Shown one piece after another: positions 1 to 6,429 of a stretch of 7,425 nucleotides of DNA. Location of the stretch: contig USLT01000029.1 in assembly GCA_900555585.1 (NCBI GenBank), forward strand, positions 1 to 7,425, given 5' to 3'. A program made the position numbers and the translations under genes. Origin of the DNA: an uncultured Collinsella sp. GTDB lineage: Bacteria; Actinomycetota; Coriobacteriia; Coriobacteriales; Coriobacteriaceae. Position 1 is the first letter of the stretch. Each line of letters opens with the position of its first letter. The notes beneath the pieces are model-generated. The model was not told where the DNA came from, made no database searches, and saw only the letters and a list, made by a program, of their open reading frames with translations.

Positions 1-1047
1 GCCAAGCGCGAGGCGGGCAGGCCGATATTCGACCCCGCGAGAGAACGAGAGAAACTAGCCGAGATCGCACGGCATGCCCGCGCCGATAGAGCCGACCAGC
101 TCATCGCCCTCTTCTCGCTGCTCATGAGCATGAACAAGGCCGAGCAGCAACGTTGGCTCGCGAAGGATGACGGCGGCTCCCGATCGGCGTCAGCTATGAA
201 ATGCAGCCTTCCATGCGGAACATCATTCCCTACGACCGCCACCGTGGCGTGCCAGGGCGTGGAGGGAGCCTACAGCCAGCTCGCAGCGGAGCGCGCCTTC
301 AAAGCGCCCTCCATCAGCTTCCTGGACAGCTTCGAGGCCGTTTTTCGCGCTGTCCGCGATGGCTTCTGCGAGTACGGGGTGCTTCCCATCGAGAACTCGA
401 CCGCGGGCTCCGTCAACGCGGTCTACGACCTGCTCTCAAGCTATCGGTTCTCCATCGTGAGATCGGTCCGCCTGAAGGTCGACCATAACCTGGTGGGCGC
501 ACCGGGCGCCACGCTCGAGGAGATCAAAGAGGTCGTTTCCCACGAGCAGGCACTCGCCCAATGCCGGACCCATCTAAAAGCCCTCGGCGTCAAGCCGACC
601 GCCGTCGCCAACACCGCCACTGCCGCCGAGCTCGTCGCCGACTCGGATAGGAACGATCTGGCAGCCATTTGCTCGAAAGCCTGCGGAAGCATCTATGGCC
701 TGGATATCCTCCAAAGCGATATGCAAGACTCCGACAACAACTACACCCGATTCATCGTCATCGCCCGCGACCCCGCGATCTATCCAGGAGCCGATCGTTC
801 ATCCTTGCTCGTTCGGCTCCCCCATCGCCCCGGCTCCCTCTATCGCGTACTCGAGCGCTTCTACGCCCTCGATATCAACCTGGTCAAACTGGAAAGCCGC
901 CCCATACCGGGCCATGACTTCGATTTCATATTCTACTTCGACCTCATCTGCCCGGCGGGCAGCGAGCCCTTCCGTGCGCTTTTGGACTCGCTCGACGATG
1001 TCGTCGAGGAGTTTACCTATTTTGGAACATATCAGGAGGTGCTCTAG
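1..1047 (+). CDS. pheA: Bifunctional chorismate mutase–prephenate dehydratase (P-protein), 5' end outside window
   Basis: The frame is open from base 1, so the gene begins upstream; 348 residues are visible. Residues 1–52 match the C-terminal part of an AroQ-type chorismate mutase: AKREAGRPIFDPARERE supplies Lys2, Asp11, Arg14 and Glu15, equivalent to E. coli Lys39, Asp48, Arg51 and Glu52, and Gln49 probably matches Gln88. A linker (about 53–80) leads into prephenate dehydratase (about 81–260), with VACQGVEGAYS, GVLPIENSTAGSVN and the catalytic NYTRF motif (247–251, Thr249). A C-terminal ACT domain (about 268–348) has the ESRP motif (298–301) and GSLY (278–281) where GALV/GALY is usual, so allosteric phenylalanine feedback is expected. 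The enzyme converts chorismate to prephenate and then phenylpyruvate in the cytosol. The ATG at 124 lies inside the mutase helix and is not the real start. The gene ends 3 nt before the aroE–aroK start. Confidence 0.95.
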   Translation, partial: AKREAGRPIFDPAREREKLAEIARHARADRADQLIALFSLLMSMNKAEQQRWLAKDDGGSRSASAMKCSLPCGTSFPTTATVACQGVEGAYSQLAAERAFKAPSISFLDSFEAVFRAVRDGFCEYGVLPIENSTAGSVNAVYDLLSSYRFSIVRSVRLKVDHNLVGAPGATLEEIKEVVSHEQALAQCRTHLKALGVKPTAVANTATAAELVADSDRNDLAAICSKACGSIYGLDILQSDMQDSDNNYTRFIVIARDPAIYPGADRSSLLVRLPHRPGSLYRVLERFYALDINLVKLESRPIPGHDFDFIFYFDLICPAGSEPFRALLDSLDDVVEEFTYFGTYQEVL

Positions 1048-1050
1048 TTC

Positions 1051-2310
1051 ATGAGCGAGCGACCCTATGGCGTCCTGGGCCGAGTCCTCGGCCACAGCTA
1101 CACTCCCAAGATCTACAACATGTTAGCGGGCCTCGACTACGTCCGCTTCGAGCGCGAGCCCGATCAGGTCGAGGCGTTCCTCAAAGGCGACGAGTGGCAG
1201 GGCGTGAACGCCACGATACCCTACAAACGCACCGTGATGCCCTATCTCGATGAGCTTTCCGACATCGCCCGAAGACTCGGCAACGTGAATACCATCACGC
1301 GCCTCCCTGACGGCAGGCTTCGCGGGGACAACACGGACTACTACGGCTTCCAAGTGCTTGTCGAGAGCGTCGGCGTCGACCTTCGAGGCAAGCATGCACT
1401 GGTGTTCGGCGGAGACGGCGGCGCGGGTTCGACGTGCATGACCGTGCTCGGGGACCTTGGCGCGATTCCGCATGCCGTGGGCAGGAGCGGAGATGTAACC
1501 TACGATGACCTCGACGCATGGTCCCATGCCTCGCTTGCCGTCAATTGCACCCCGGTTGGGATGTCCCCCGATTGCCCAGCGAGCGTCTGCGGACTAGAGC
1601 CCCTGACGGACCTGGAGGCATTCGTCGACATCGTCTACAACCCAGCCCGCACGAGCATGATGATGGATGCCGAAGAGCGTGGCATCCCGACCGCCGGCGG
1701 CCTGCTCATGCTCGTCGCGCAGGCGGCACAGGCCGTCGAGCGCTATGTCGGCGAGACCGTATCGATGGACCGCATCATGCAGGTCACAGACGAGCTGTCG
1801 CGATCAGTCGAGAATATCGCCTTGATAGGTATGCCCGGTTGCGGAAAGACGCGCGTGGGCGAGCGCCTGGCTGAGCTGGGCGGACGCGAGCACATCGATA
1901 TCGACCGCGAGTTCGACAGGAGGCACGGCATGCCCGCGCCCGACTTCATTCTCTCGAAGGGCGAGGATGCGTTCAGGGAAGCCGAGACGGAGATCATCGC
2001 CGATGTCGCCAAGCGAAGCGGCCTGGTCATCTCCTGCGGGGGCGGCGTGGTCGAGAGGCAGGCGAACCACCGGCTGCTTCACCAGAACAGCCGTATCGTT
2101 ATGCTCGATCGGCCCCTAGACGAGCTCTCGACAAGAAATCGACCGATCACCGCTCGGAAAGGGATAGAGAGCCTCGCCGAAACAAGGCTACCCAGATATC
2201 GAGCCTGGGCCGACGCGATCATAGCGTCGCGCGAATCCCCCATGGCCACGGCGACCGAGGTCGCATGGGCCCTCCATCTTCCCAGCGCGCACGGCACTGC
2301 TCGCGATTAG
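1051..2310 (+). CDS. Fused shikimate dehydrogenase–shikimate kinase (AroE–AroK)
   Basis: This 419-residue protein joins two consecutive shikimate-pathway enzymes. Residues 1–250 are AroE: GHSYTP (14–19) binds shikimate, NATIPYK holds the catalytic Lys59, NVNT has Asn80, GDNTD has catalytic Asp96, GDGGA (121–125) is the nucleotide-binding glycine loop, NCTPVGM is at 165–171, and MLVAQAA has Gln224. Residues 256–419 are AroK: Walker A GMPGCGKT (260–267), DID (283–285, Asp285 for shikimate), FREAE (Arg309), GGG (330–332), the lid arginine region RNRPI (362–366) and RLPRY (Arg379). Every key residue I can align is present in both halves, so both are probably active: NADPH-dependent reduction of 3-dehydroshikimate, then ATP-dependent 3-phosphorylation. 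The nucleotide-binding loop lacks the usual basic residue, and GRS (144–146) replaces NRT. A strong AGGAGGT (1034–1040), 10 nt upstream, supports the ATG. I give no single symbol because it is a fusion. Confidence 0.95.
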   Translation: MSERPYGVLGRVLGHSYTPKIYNMLAGLDYVRFEREPDQVEAFLKGDEWQGVNATIPYKRTVMPYLDELSDIARRLGNVNTITRLPDGRLRGDNTDYYGFQVLVESVGVDLRGKHALVFGGDGGAGSTCMTVLGDLGAIPHAVGRSGDVTYDDLDAWSHASLAVNCTPVGMSPDCPASVCGLEPLTDLEAFVDIVYNPARTSMMMDAEERGIPTAGGLLMLVAQAAQAVERYVGETVSMDRIMQVTDELSRSVENIALIGMPGCGKTRVGERLAELGGREHIDIDREFDRRHGMPAPDFILSKGEDAFREAETEIIADVAKRSGLVISCGGGVVERQANHRLLHQNSRIVMLDRPLDELSTRNRPITARKGIESLAETRLPRYRAWADAIIASRESPMATATEVAWALHLPSAHGTARD

Positions 2311-2325
2311 AACCGGAGTACACCA

Positions 2326-2760
2326 GTGAAGGCCCTGATCATAAACGGACCAAACATCAACATGCTCGGGATTCGAGAGCCAGGCATCTACGGCACCATG
2401 TCCTACGAGGCCCTCGTCGACCTATGCCAACGAGCCGGAAGGGAATATGGCTTCGAGAAGGTCGAGTGCTTCCAATCGAACCATGAGGGAAGCATCGTCG
2501 ACGCCATTCAGCAAGCGCTCGGCACATTCGACGGCATAGTGATCAACCCCGCCGCCTACACCCATACCAGCATCGCCATACTCGATGCCCTTAAAGCCGT
2601 CGCCCTGCCAGCGGTAGAAGTCCACATCTCCGCCGTCGAGGACCGAGAGGATTTCAGGCAGGTGAGCTATGCAGGACTCGCGTGCTTCGCGCGGGTCAGC
2701 GGCGAGGGCATACAGGGATACGCGCGCGCCCTGCAGCTTCTCAGCGAGAGGCTGTCATGA
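2326..2760 (+). CDS. aroQ: 3-dehydroquinate dehydratase, type II
   Basis: This 144-residue protein has the usual length for the dodecameric type II dehydroquinase, which converts 3-dehydroquinate to 3-dehydroshikimate. That product is the substrate of the AroE half encoded just upstream. Motifs in order are NGPNINMLGIREPGIYG with Arg17 and catalytic Tyr22, FQSNHEG (49–55), INPAAYTHTS (73–82), EVHIS with catalytic His100, and DREDFR with Arg111. The Asn that normally follows HIS is Ala103 here, a small departure next to the substrate carboxylate site. The start is GTG at 2326, with GGAG at 2315–2318 and 7 nt spacing. The 15-nt gap to aroE–aroK and the shared pathway point to the same transcript. 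It is the last gene of the plus-strand block. Confidence 0.95.
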   Translation: MKALIINGPNINMLGIREPGIYGTMSYEALVDLCQRAGREYGFEKVECFQSNHEGSIVDAIQQALGTFDGIVINPAAYTHTSIAILDALKAVALPAVEVHISAVEDREDFRQVSYAGLACFARVSGEGIQGYARALQLLSERLS

Positions 2761-2864
2761 CGGCATAGCCGAAAAGCGGGCATACGGAAAAGAGCGCCCC
2801 CGTCTCCTCGAGAGACGGGGGCGTAGCAATCTTCGCGCAGAGAATGTGCTGCAAGCTGATTCGA
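2761..2864. other. Intergenic junction between convergent operons
   Basis: The 104 nt between the aroQ and recN stop codons hold the terminator hairpin at 2795–2823. I see no credible reading frame, promoter or other RNA here. This is the only intergenic stretch longer than 40 nt in the window. Confidence 0.8.
2787..2823 (-). terminator. Intrinsic terminator for the recN transcript
   Basis: A perfect 12-bp inverted repeat (CGCCCCCGTCTC at 2795–2806 and GAGACGGGGGCG at 2812–2823) encloses a 5-nt loop. On the minus strand the stem is followed at once by CTCTTTTCC, a usable U-tract, so it fits a Rho-independent terminator for recN. On the plus strand the stem is followed by TAGCAATCTT, a poor U-tract, so termination of the aroQ message here would be weaker or incidental. 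Its position between two convergent stop codons is typical. Confidence 0.8.
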
Positions 2865-4517
2865 TCAAGAACGGGCGCGAGCGGATACGGATTCCTCGGA
2901 GAGCAGGGCCCGGGCATGGGCGAGCGAGGCATCGGAGCAGTCGCCCGACAGCATCCGGGCGATTTCGCGTTCGCGAGCCTCCCCTTCGATGGCAACAAGG
3001 CTCGTACAGGGCACCCCTTCGCCCGAATCGTCCTTTTTGACGAGGTAATGACGAGACCCGACTACGGCGACCTGGGCGAGATGCGTGACGACGATGACCT
3101 GGTGCGTGCGTGCGAGATCGGCGAGAACGGCGGCAAGCGAGCGAGCGGTCGCACCGCCCACGCCCGCGTCCACCTCGTCGAAGACCAAGGTCGTTGCGCT
3201 GTCGGAGGCGCCAAGGACGACCTTCGCCGCCAGCATGACGCGAGAGAGCTCGCCGCCCGAAGCTATCCTGCGAAGGGGTCGAGCGGTCATGCCCGCGGCG
3301 CTACGGTAGAGGAGCTCGCAAGACGTGGACCCGGATTTGGTCCAGCGGTCTCTAGGTAGTTCGCGCGACTCCCAGACAAGCTGGGCCGCCCCCATCTCGA
3401 GCCGGGCCATCTGGCGCATGACCTCCCGGCAGAAGCGAGGACCGGCCGCGTCGCGCCGCTTAGCGAGCTCGCGGGCGGCACGGCCGAGCTCCGCCTCAGC
3501 ATCGGAGAGCGCGGCGCGGGCACGACGCTCTCGACCCTCGGCGTCATCGACGAGGCTGAGCAGATCGCGGGCCCCGGCGAGGCGCGAGAAGACATCGTCC
3601 ATCGTGGGTCCGAACTGCCGGCAAAGCGAGCGCAGCTCGCTCAGACGCTCTTGCGAGCGCGCAAGCTGGGCGGGATCGAATTCGATGTCGTCGCGGTAGC
3701 GGCGAAGGTCCGATGCGCTATCCTCGATCAAGATCGACGCCTCGGACAATACGTCGGCGAACGAGGACAGACGTTGATCGACCGCGCCCATGCGGACGAG
3801 CTCGGCGATGGCGGTATTGAGCGCGTCGAGCGCTCCGCCCTCATCTGAGAGCGCCGCCTGGGCGTCATGGGCGCAGCTGGCAAGCGATTCCGCGTGCTCG
3901 GCGCGCGGCAGGGATTCCTCGAGCTCCTCTAGCTCGCCCGGCAACGGGTTCACCTCGGAGATTCGATCGACGATGAAGCGGGCCTCATCGAGTCGGGCAC
4001 CTTCCGCACGAGCGGCCTCGACCACGCGGTCGAGCTCCTCAGCGGCGCGGCGCGCAGCGTCGAGGCGCACTCGGTACTCATCCAAAGCAGGCTGGATGGC
4101 GTCGGACGCCCAAGCATCGACCATCTCGACATGGCTCGAGGGATCGAGCAGGCGCTGGTGCTCATGCTGGCCGCAGAGATCGATCATCGGCCCTATTCGC
4201 TGGGAGAGCTCGCGCACGCTGGCGATACCGCCATCGATCCTCACGCGGCTCCTGCCATCGGCCGTGACGGTGCGAACGACGCCGAAGCCCTCTGGATCCT
4301 CGGCGGAAGAGAACATGCGCGCCTCCACGGACAAGCCGTCCTCCCCCTCCCGCACGGCCGAGGCGTCGGCGCGCTCCCCCATGAGGAGCTTGAGGGCGGA
4401 AAGGAGCGCGGTCTTTCCGGCTCCCGTCTCACCGGTGAGGACGGTTAGGCCCGGATCGGGCACAAGGGTGGCCTCGCTGATCAACGCGAGATTCTCGACA
4501 TGCAACTCGTCAATCAT
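2865..4517 (-). CDS. recN: DNA repair protein RecN
   Basis: This 550-residue protein is full length for RecN, the SMC-like ATPase that acts early at DNA double-strand breaks during recombination repair. The N-terminal MIDELHVENLALI leads to Walker A GETGAGKT (29–36), and GQHEHQ is at 116–121. A long charged, Ala/Glu/Arg-rich middle region (about 150–370) fits the coiled coil. The C-terminal ATPase half has the ABC signature ASGGELS (about 419–425), Walker B LVFDEVD (about 444–450) and the switch segment VVTHLAQV. The ATG overlaps the end of nadK by 8 nt (ATGATTGA), and GGAG (4527–4530) lies 9 nt upstream, so translation is probably coupled. It is the last gene of the minus-strand operon and is followed by a hairpin terminator. 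No SOS-type operator can be seen because the start is inside nadK. Confidence 0.97.
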   Translation of the reverse strand: MIDELHVENLALISEATLVPDPGLTVLTGETGAGKTALLSALKLLMGERADASAVREGEDGLSVEARMFSSAEDPEGFGVVRTVTADGRSRVRIDGGIASVRELSQRIGPMIDLCGQHEHQRLLDPSSHVEMVDAWASDAIQPALDEYRVRLDAARRAAEELDRVVEAARAEGARLDEARFIVDRISEVNPLPGELEELEESLPRAEHAESLASCAHDAQAALSDEGGALDALNTAIAELVRMGAVDQRLSSFADVLSEASILIEDSASDLRRYRDDIEFDPAQLARSQERLSELRSLCRQFGPTMDDVFSRLAGARDLLSLVDDAEGRERRARAALSDAEAELGRAARELAKRRDAAGPRFCREVMRQMARLEMGAAQLVWESRELPRDRWTKSGSTSCELLYRSAAGMTARPLRRIASGGELSRVMLAAKVVLGASDSATTLVFDEVDAGVGGATARSLAAVLADLARTHQVIVVTHLAQVAVVGSRHYLVKKDDSGEGVPCTSLVAIEGEAREREIARMLSGDCSDASLAHARALLSEESVSARARS

Positions 4518-5370
4518 GGCGTCTCACTCCGTAGAACACGCGGGAAACCGACGAATAGAAGCTCTCGGGACCGTAATCGAGCAGCATAGCGTCGTAGGGC
4601 GCACGACTCACCTCGACGCGGTCGACCTCGCCCTCGGGATTCAAGAACTGGCCGTCGACCGCGATGGCGGGAACGGAGGGCCGCGAGGTGCTCATCTTGA
4701 CCTCGACGACATCGGAAGGCGAGGTCATGAACGCGCGAGCCTGGATGGTATGGGGCGCGATGGGGACGCAGAGCAGCCCCTTATAGTCCGGGCTCACGAT
4801 CGGTCCGCCCGCGGAAAGCGCGTAGCCCGTCGATCCGGTCGCGGTAGATACGACGACGCCGTCGCCACGCAACCGGTCGATATGATGTCCGGAGACGGTG
4901 ATGTGGAATTCGACCATATCGGAGAGCGGGCCGCGCGTAAGCGCCATGTCGTTCAGGCCGACGGAGTCGAGCACCGCCTCCGATCCGTCGTCTCGCGTAG
5001 AAAACACCCGTGCAAGCAGCATGGAGCGCCTGCTCACATGCATCTCGCCACTCAAGGCATCGGAGACGACGGCGAGGACGTCGCGGTCCTCCGGGCTGGC
5101 AGCGGTAAGGAACCCGAGATGTCCATACGAGATCCCGAGGACGGGAATCTCGCGGGAGCCGGCAAGCCGTACCGCGCGAAGCAACGTGCCGTCGCCGCCG
5201 AGCGATATGACGAGGTCGGAGCCATCGATATCGGGTTCGCCCTGCAGCTTCGAGCGCTGATCGGGCGCCCAAGCCACATCGTAGCCCTGACGCGAGAGCC
5301 ACAGCTCGAGCGCCAGGCCCGATTGGACCGCCTCGGGCTTATAGAAGTTCGGAACGAGAAACACCTTCAT
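4510..5370 (-). CDS. nadK: NAD kinase
   Basis: This 286-residue protein is an ATP-NAD/polyphosphate-NAD kinase, which phosphorylates NAD to NADP in the cytosol. GGDGT (58–62) carries the catalytic/metal-binding Asp60. It is followed by GISYGHLGFL, the GLNDMALTRG segment (the NE/ND substrate motif, here Asn-Asp), and the glycine-rich DGVVVSTATGSTGYALSAGG block typical of the family. The start MKVFLVPNF is the normal beginning. The ATG overlaps the tlyA stop by 4 nt (ATGA), with AAGG about 10 nt upstream inside tlyA. Placement between tlyA and recN matches the actinobacterial arrangement. NADPH made from its product is the cofactor expected for the AroE domain encoded in the convergent block, but that link is general metabolism rather than evidence of co-regulation. 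Confidence 0.96.
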   Translation of the reverse strand: MKVFLVPNFYKPEAVQSGLALELWLSRQGYDVAWAPDQRSKLQGEPDIDGSDLVISLGGDGTLLRAVRLAGSREIPVLGISYGHLGFLTAASPEDRDVLAVVSDALSGEMHVSRRSMLLARVFSTRDDGSEAVLDSVGLNDMALTRGPLSDMVEFHITVSGHHIDRLRGDGVVVSTATGSTGYALSAGGPIVSPDYKGLLCVPIAPHTIQARAFMTSPSDVVEVKMSTSRPSVPAIAVDGQFLNPEGEVDRVEVSRAPYDAMLLDYGPESFYSSVSRVFYGVRRHD

Positions 5371-6170
5371 AGTTGAACCGCCTTCTCGATAACGCGGTCG
5401 ACTTGGGCTCGCAGCTCGGAGGCACCCGCTTGAGCGTGCAGCGACCGATCACCGAGCAGGAAGAACTCTCGATTGCCCTTCGCGCCCGTAATCGGGGACG
5501 GGCAGACATCGACGGGATAGAGGCCCCGTTCGGAAAACAAGCGGACGGCCCATTCGAGTACCTGATGATGAACGGCGGGGTCTCGGACGATACCGCCCTC
5601 ACCAACCTGATCGGCTGAGGCTTCGAACTGGGGCTTTACCAATGTGAGGAAACGACCGCCGCACCCAAGGATCTCCAGCACCGCATCGAGGATGGTACCG
5701 ATGCTGGTGAAGGAAACGTCGCACACGGCAAGGTCGCACGTTCCGCGATACCCGAGATCGGGTACATCGACGATATTGGTGCGCTCAAGAAGGGTGACCC
5801 GCCCATCCTGTCGAAGCGACCAATCGAATTGCGCTCGCCCGACATCGACAGAGACCACCGAAGCAGCACCGTGCTTAAGCAGGCAGTCGGTAAACCCACC
5901 CGTGGAGCAACCGACGTCCAGGCATGAGAGAGCCGTTGGATCGACCTGGAAGGCCTCCAAAGCTCCGGAAAGTTTGAGGCCACCGCGTCCCACATACGGG
6001 ATACGGCCCTTCACATGCAATTCGACCCCGGGCTCGACCTTCAGGCCGGGCGATGTCAGGCGCTCGCCACGAGAGGATACGAGCCCGGCCATGAGTGTGC
6101 GAAGGGCATCCGCGCGATTCTCGCAGATGCCCTGTGCAATCAATTCGTCATCGAGTCTGACGCGCTTCAT
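5367..6170 (-). CDS. tlyA: TlyA-family 2'-O-ribose rRNA methyltransferase (hemolysin A family)
   Basis: This 267-residue protein has an N-terminal S4 RNA-binding domain (MKRVRLDDELIAQG onward, about 1–60), the linker motif PYVGRGGLKLSGAL, and a Rossmann methyltransferase domain. In the latter, CLDVGCSTGGFTDCLL binds S-adenosylmethionine, and CDVSFTSI, LVKPQFE and KGNREFFL are the expected catalytic-core motifs. In mycobacteria TlyA methylates 16S and 23S rRNA riboses and so affects capreomycin sensitivity. I chose ATG at 6168–6170 because homologues begin with a short basic stretch before the xRVDxEL motif. A TTG at 6183–6185 would add five residues and overlap the xseB stop, and neither start has a clear Shine-Dalgarno sequence. 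The gene lies 11 nt after xseB, directly behind a strong palindrome, and overlaps nadK by 4 nt. It may therefore rely on translational coupling. Confidence 0.93.
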   Translation of the reverse strand: MKRVRLDDELIAQGICENRADALRTLMAGLVSSRGERLTSPGLKVEPGVELHVKGRIPYVGRGGLKLSGALEAFQVDPTALSCLDVGCSTGGFTDCLLKHGAASVVSVDVGRAQFDWSLRQDGRVTLLERTNIVDVPDLGYRGTCDLAVCDVSFTSIGTILDAVLEILGCGGRFLTLVKPQFEASADQVGEGGIVRDPAVHHQVLEWAVRLFSERGLYPVDVCPSPITGAKGNREFFLLGDRSLHAQAGASELRAQVDRVIEKAVQL

Positions 6171-6181
6171 ACGCGACCCGA

Positions 6182-6427
6182 TCAATCATCGCCATCGGAT
6201 GGCGCGCCATCCGATGCGGCAAGCGTCTCGGCCTCGAGCATATCCGCCTCGCGCGGCGAGAGCTCGAGCTGGTCGACCATGTCGACGGCTTTGGAACCAA
6301 GGCGAATCGCCTCGTCGAACAAATCGAGGCTACGCTCGAGGGACGTATCCTTCGAGCGTACCTGGGTAATGATCTCATCGAGTCGTTCAGTGATGTCGTC
6401 GAAGGTTTTAACCGTCGTGTCGGCCAT
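6182..6427 (-). CDS. xseB: Exodeoxyribonuclease VII small subunit
   Basis: This 81-residue protein matches XseB in size and pattern: FDDITERLDEII, then SLERSLDLFDEAIRL, both amphipathic helices of the family. XseB binds several copies to the catalytic XseA subunit to form exonuclease VII, which degrades single-stranded DNA in both directions. The helices end near residue 66, and the last 11 or so residues (SDGAPSDGDD) are an acidic tail. The ATG lies 2 nt after the nusB stop, with GGGGAG (6433–6438) 5 nt upstream. No xseA is adjacent in this window, where nusB is followed directly by xseB. Two large inverted repeats (6331–6360 and 6193–6216) fall inside this short gene. Confidence 0.88.
   Translation of the reverse strand: MADTTVKTFDDITERLDEIITQVRSKDTSLERSLDLFDEAIRLGSKAVDMVDQLELSPREADMLEAETLAASDGAPSDGDD
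6193..6216 (-). repeat. Perfect 24-bp palindrome at the 3' end of xseB, upstream of tlyA
   Basis: CATCGGATGG, then CGCG, then CCATCCGATG is self-complementary over all 24 positions. In the minus-strand mRNA it can form a 10-bp stem with a 4-nt loop, ending 22 nt before the tlyA ATG. No U-tract follows, so it is not a standard intrinsic terminator. It encodes the acidic xseB tail (SDGAPSDG). It could be an mRNA processing or stability element, a control on tlyA translation, or a protein-binding site; none of these is shown by the sequence alone. Confidence 0.75.
6331..6360 (-). repeat. Imperfect inverted repeat inside xseB
   Basis: Arms of 13 nt pair at 12 positions around a 4-nt loop: TACGCTCGA (6331–6339) with TCGAGCGTA (6352–6360), one mismatch, then three more pairs. 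It lies in the segment coding for RSKDTSLERS. It could be a chance product of Arg/Leu/Glu/Ser codons, but it is longer than the 6–8-bp inverted repeats scattered elsewhere in the window. Confidence 0.5.
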
Positions 6428-6429
6428 AC

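Noticed and set aside
124..126. ATG at 124 as the start of a stand-alone prephenate dehydratase
   Set aside because: The same frame is open to base 1 and encodes aligned chorismate mutase residues, including the active-site Lys, Asp, Arg and Glu. The gene therefore starts upstream.
1123..1527. A 134-codon minus-strand frame inside aroE–aroK, and similar smaller ones around it
   Set aside because: It is antisense to a well-conserved coding region and shows no family motif.
2795..2823. The junction hairpin as a novel small RNA or riboswitch
   Set aside because: A single GC-rich stem between convergent stop codons with a U-tract on one side is adequately explained as a terminator.
2844..3359. 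A 171-codon plus-strand open frame opposite the 3' end of recN
   Set aside because: It is a shadow of recN's C-terminal ATPase codons; the composition is unnatural and there is no separate ribosome binding site of note.
3920..3936. Inverted repeat CGAGCT–CCTCT–AGCTCG in recN
   Set aside because: It arises from repeated Glu-Leu codons (ELEELEE) in the coiled coil; the 6-bp arms are within background.
3790..5376. A 528-codon plus-strand open frame opposite recN and nadK
   Set aside because: It lies wholly antisense to two clear, motif-complete genes, is dominated by Ser/Arg/Ala, and has no recognisable domain. Long antisense frames are expected in GC-rich DNA.
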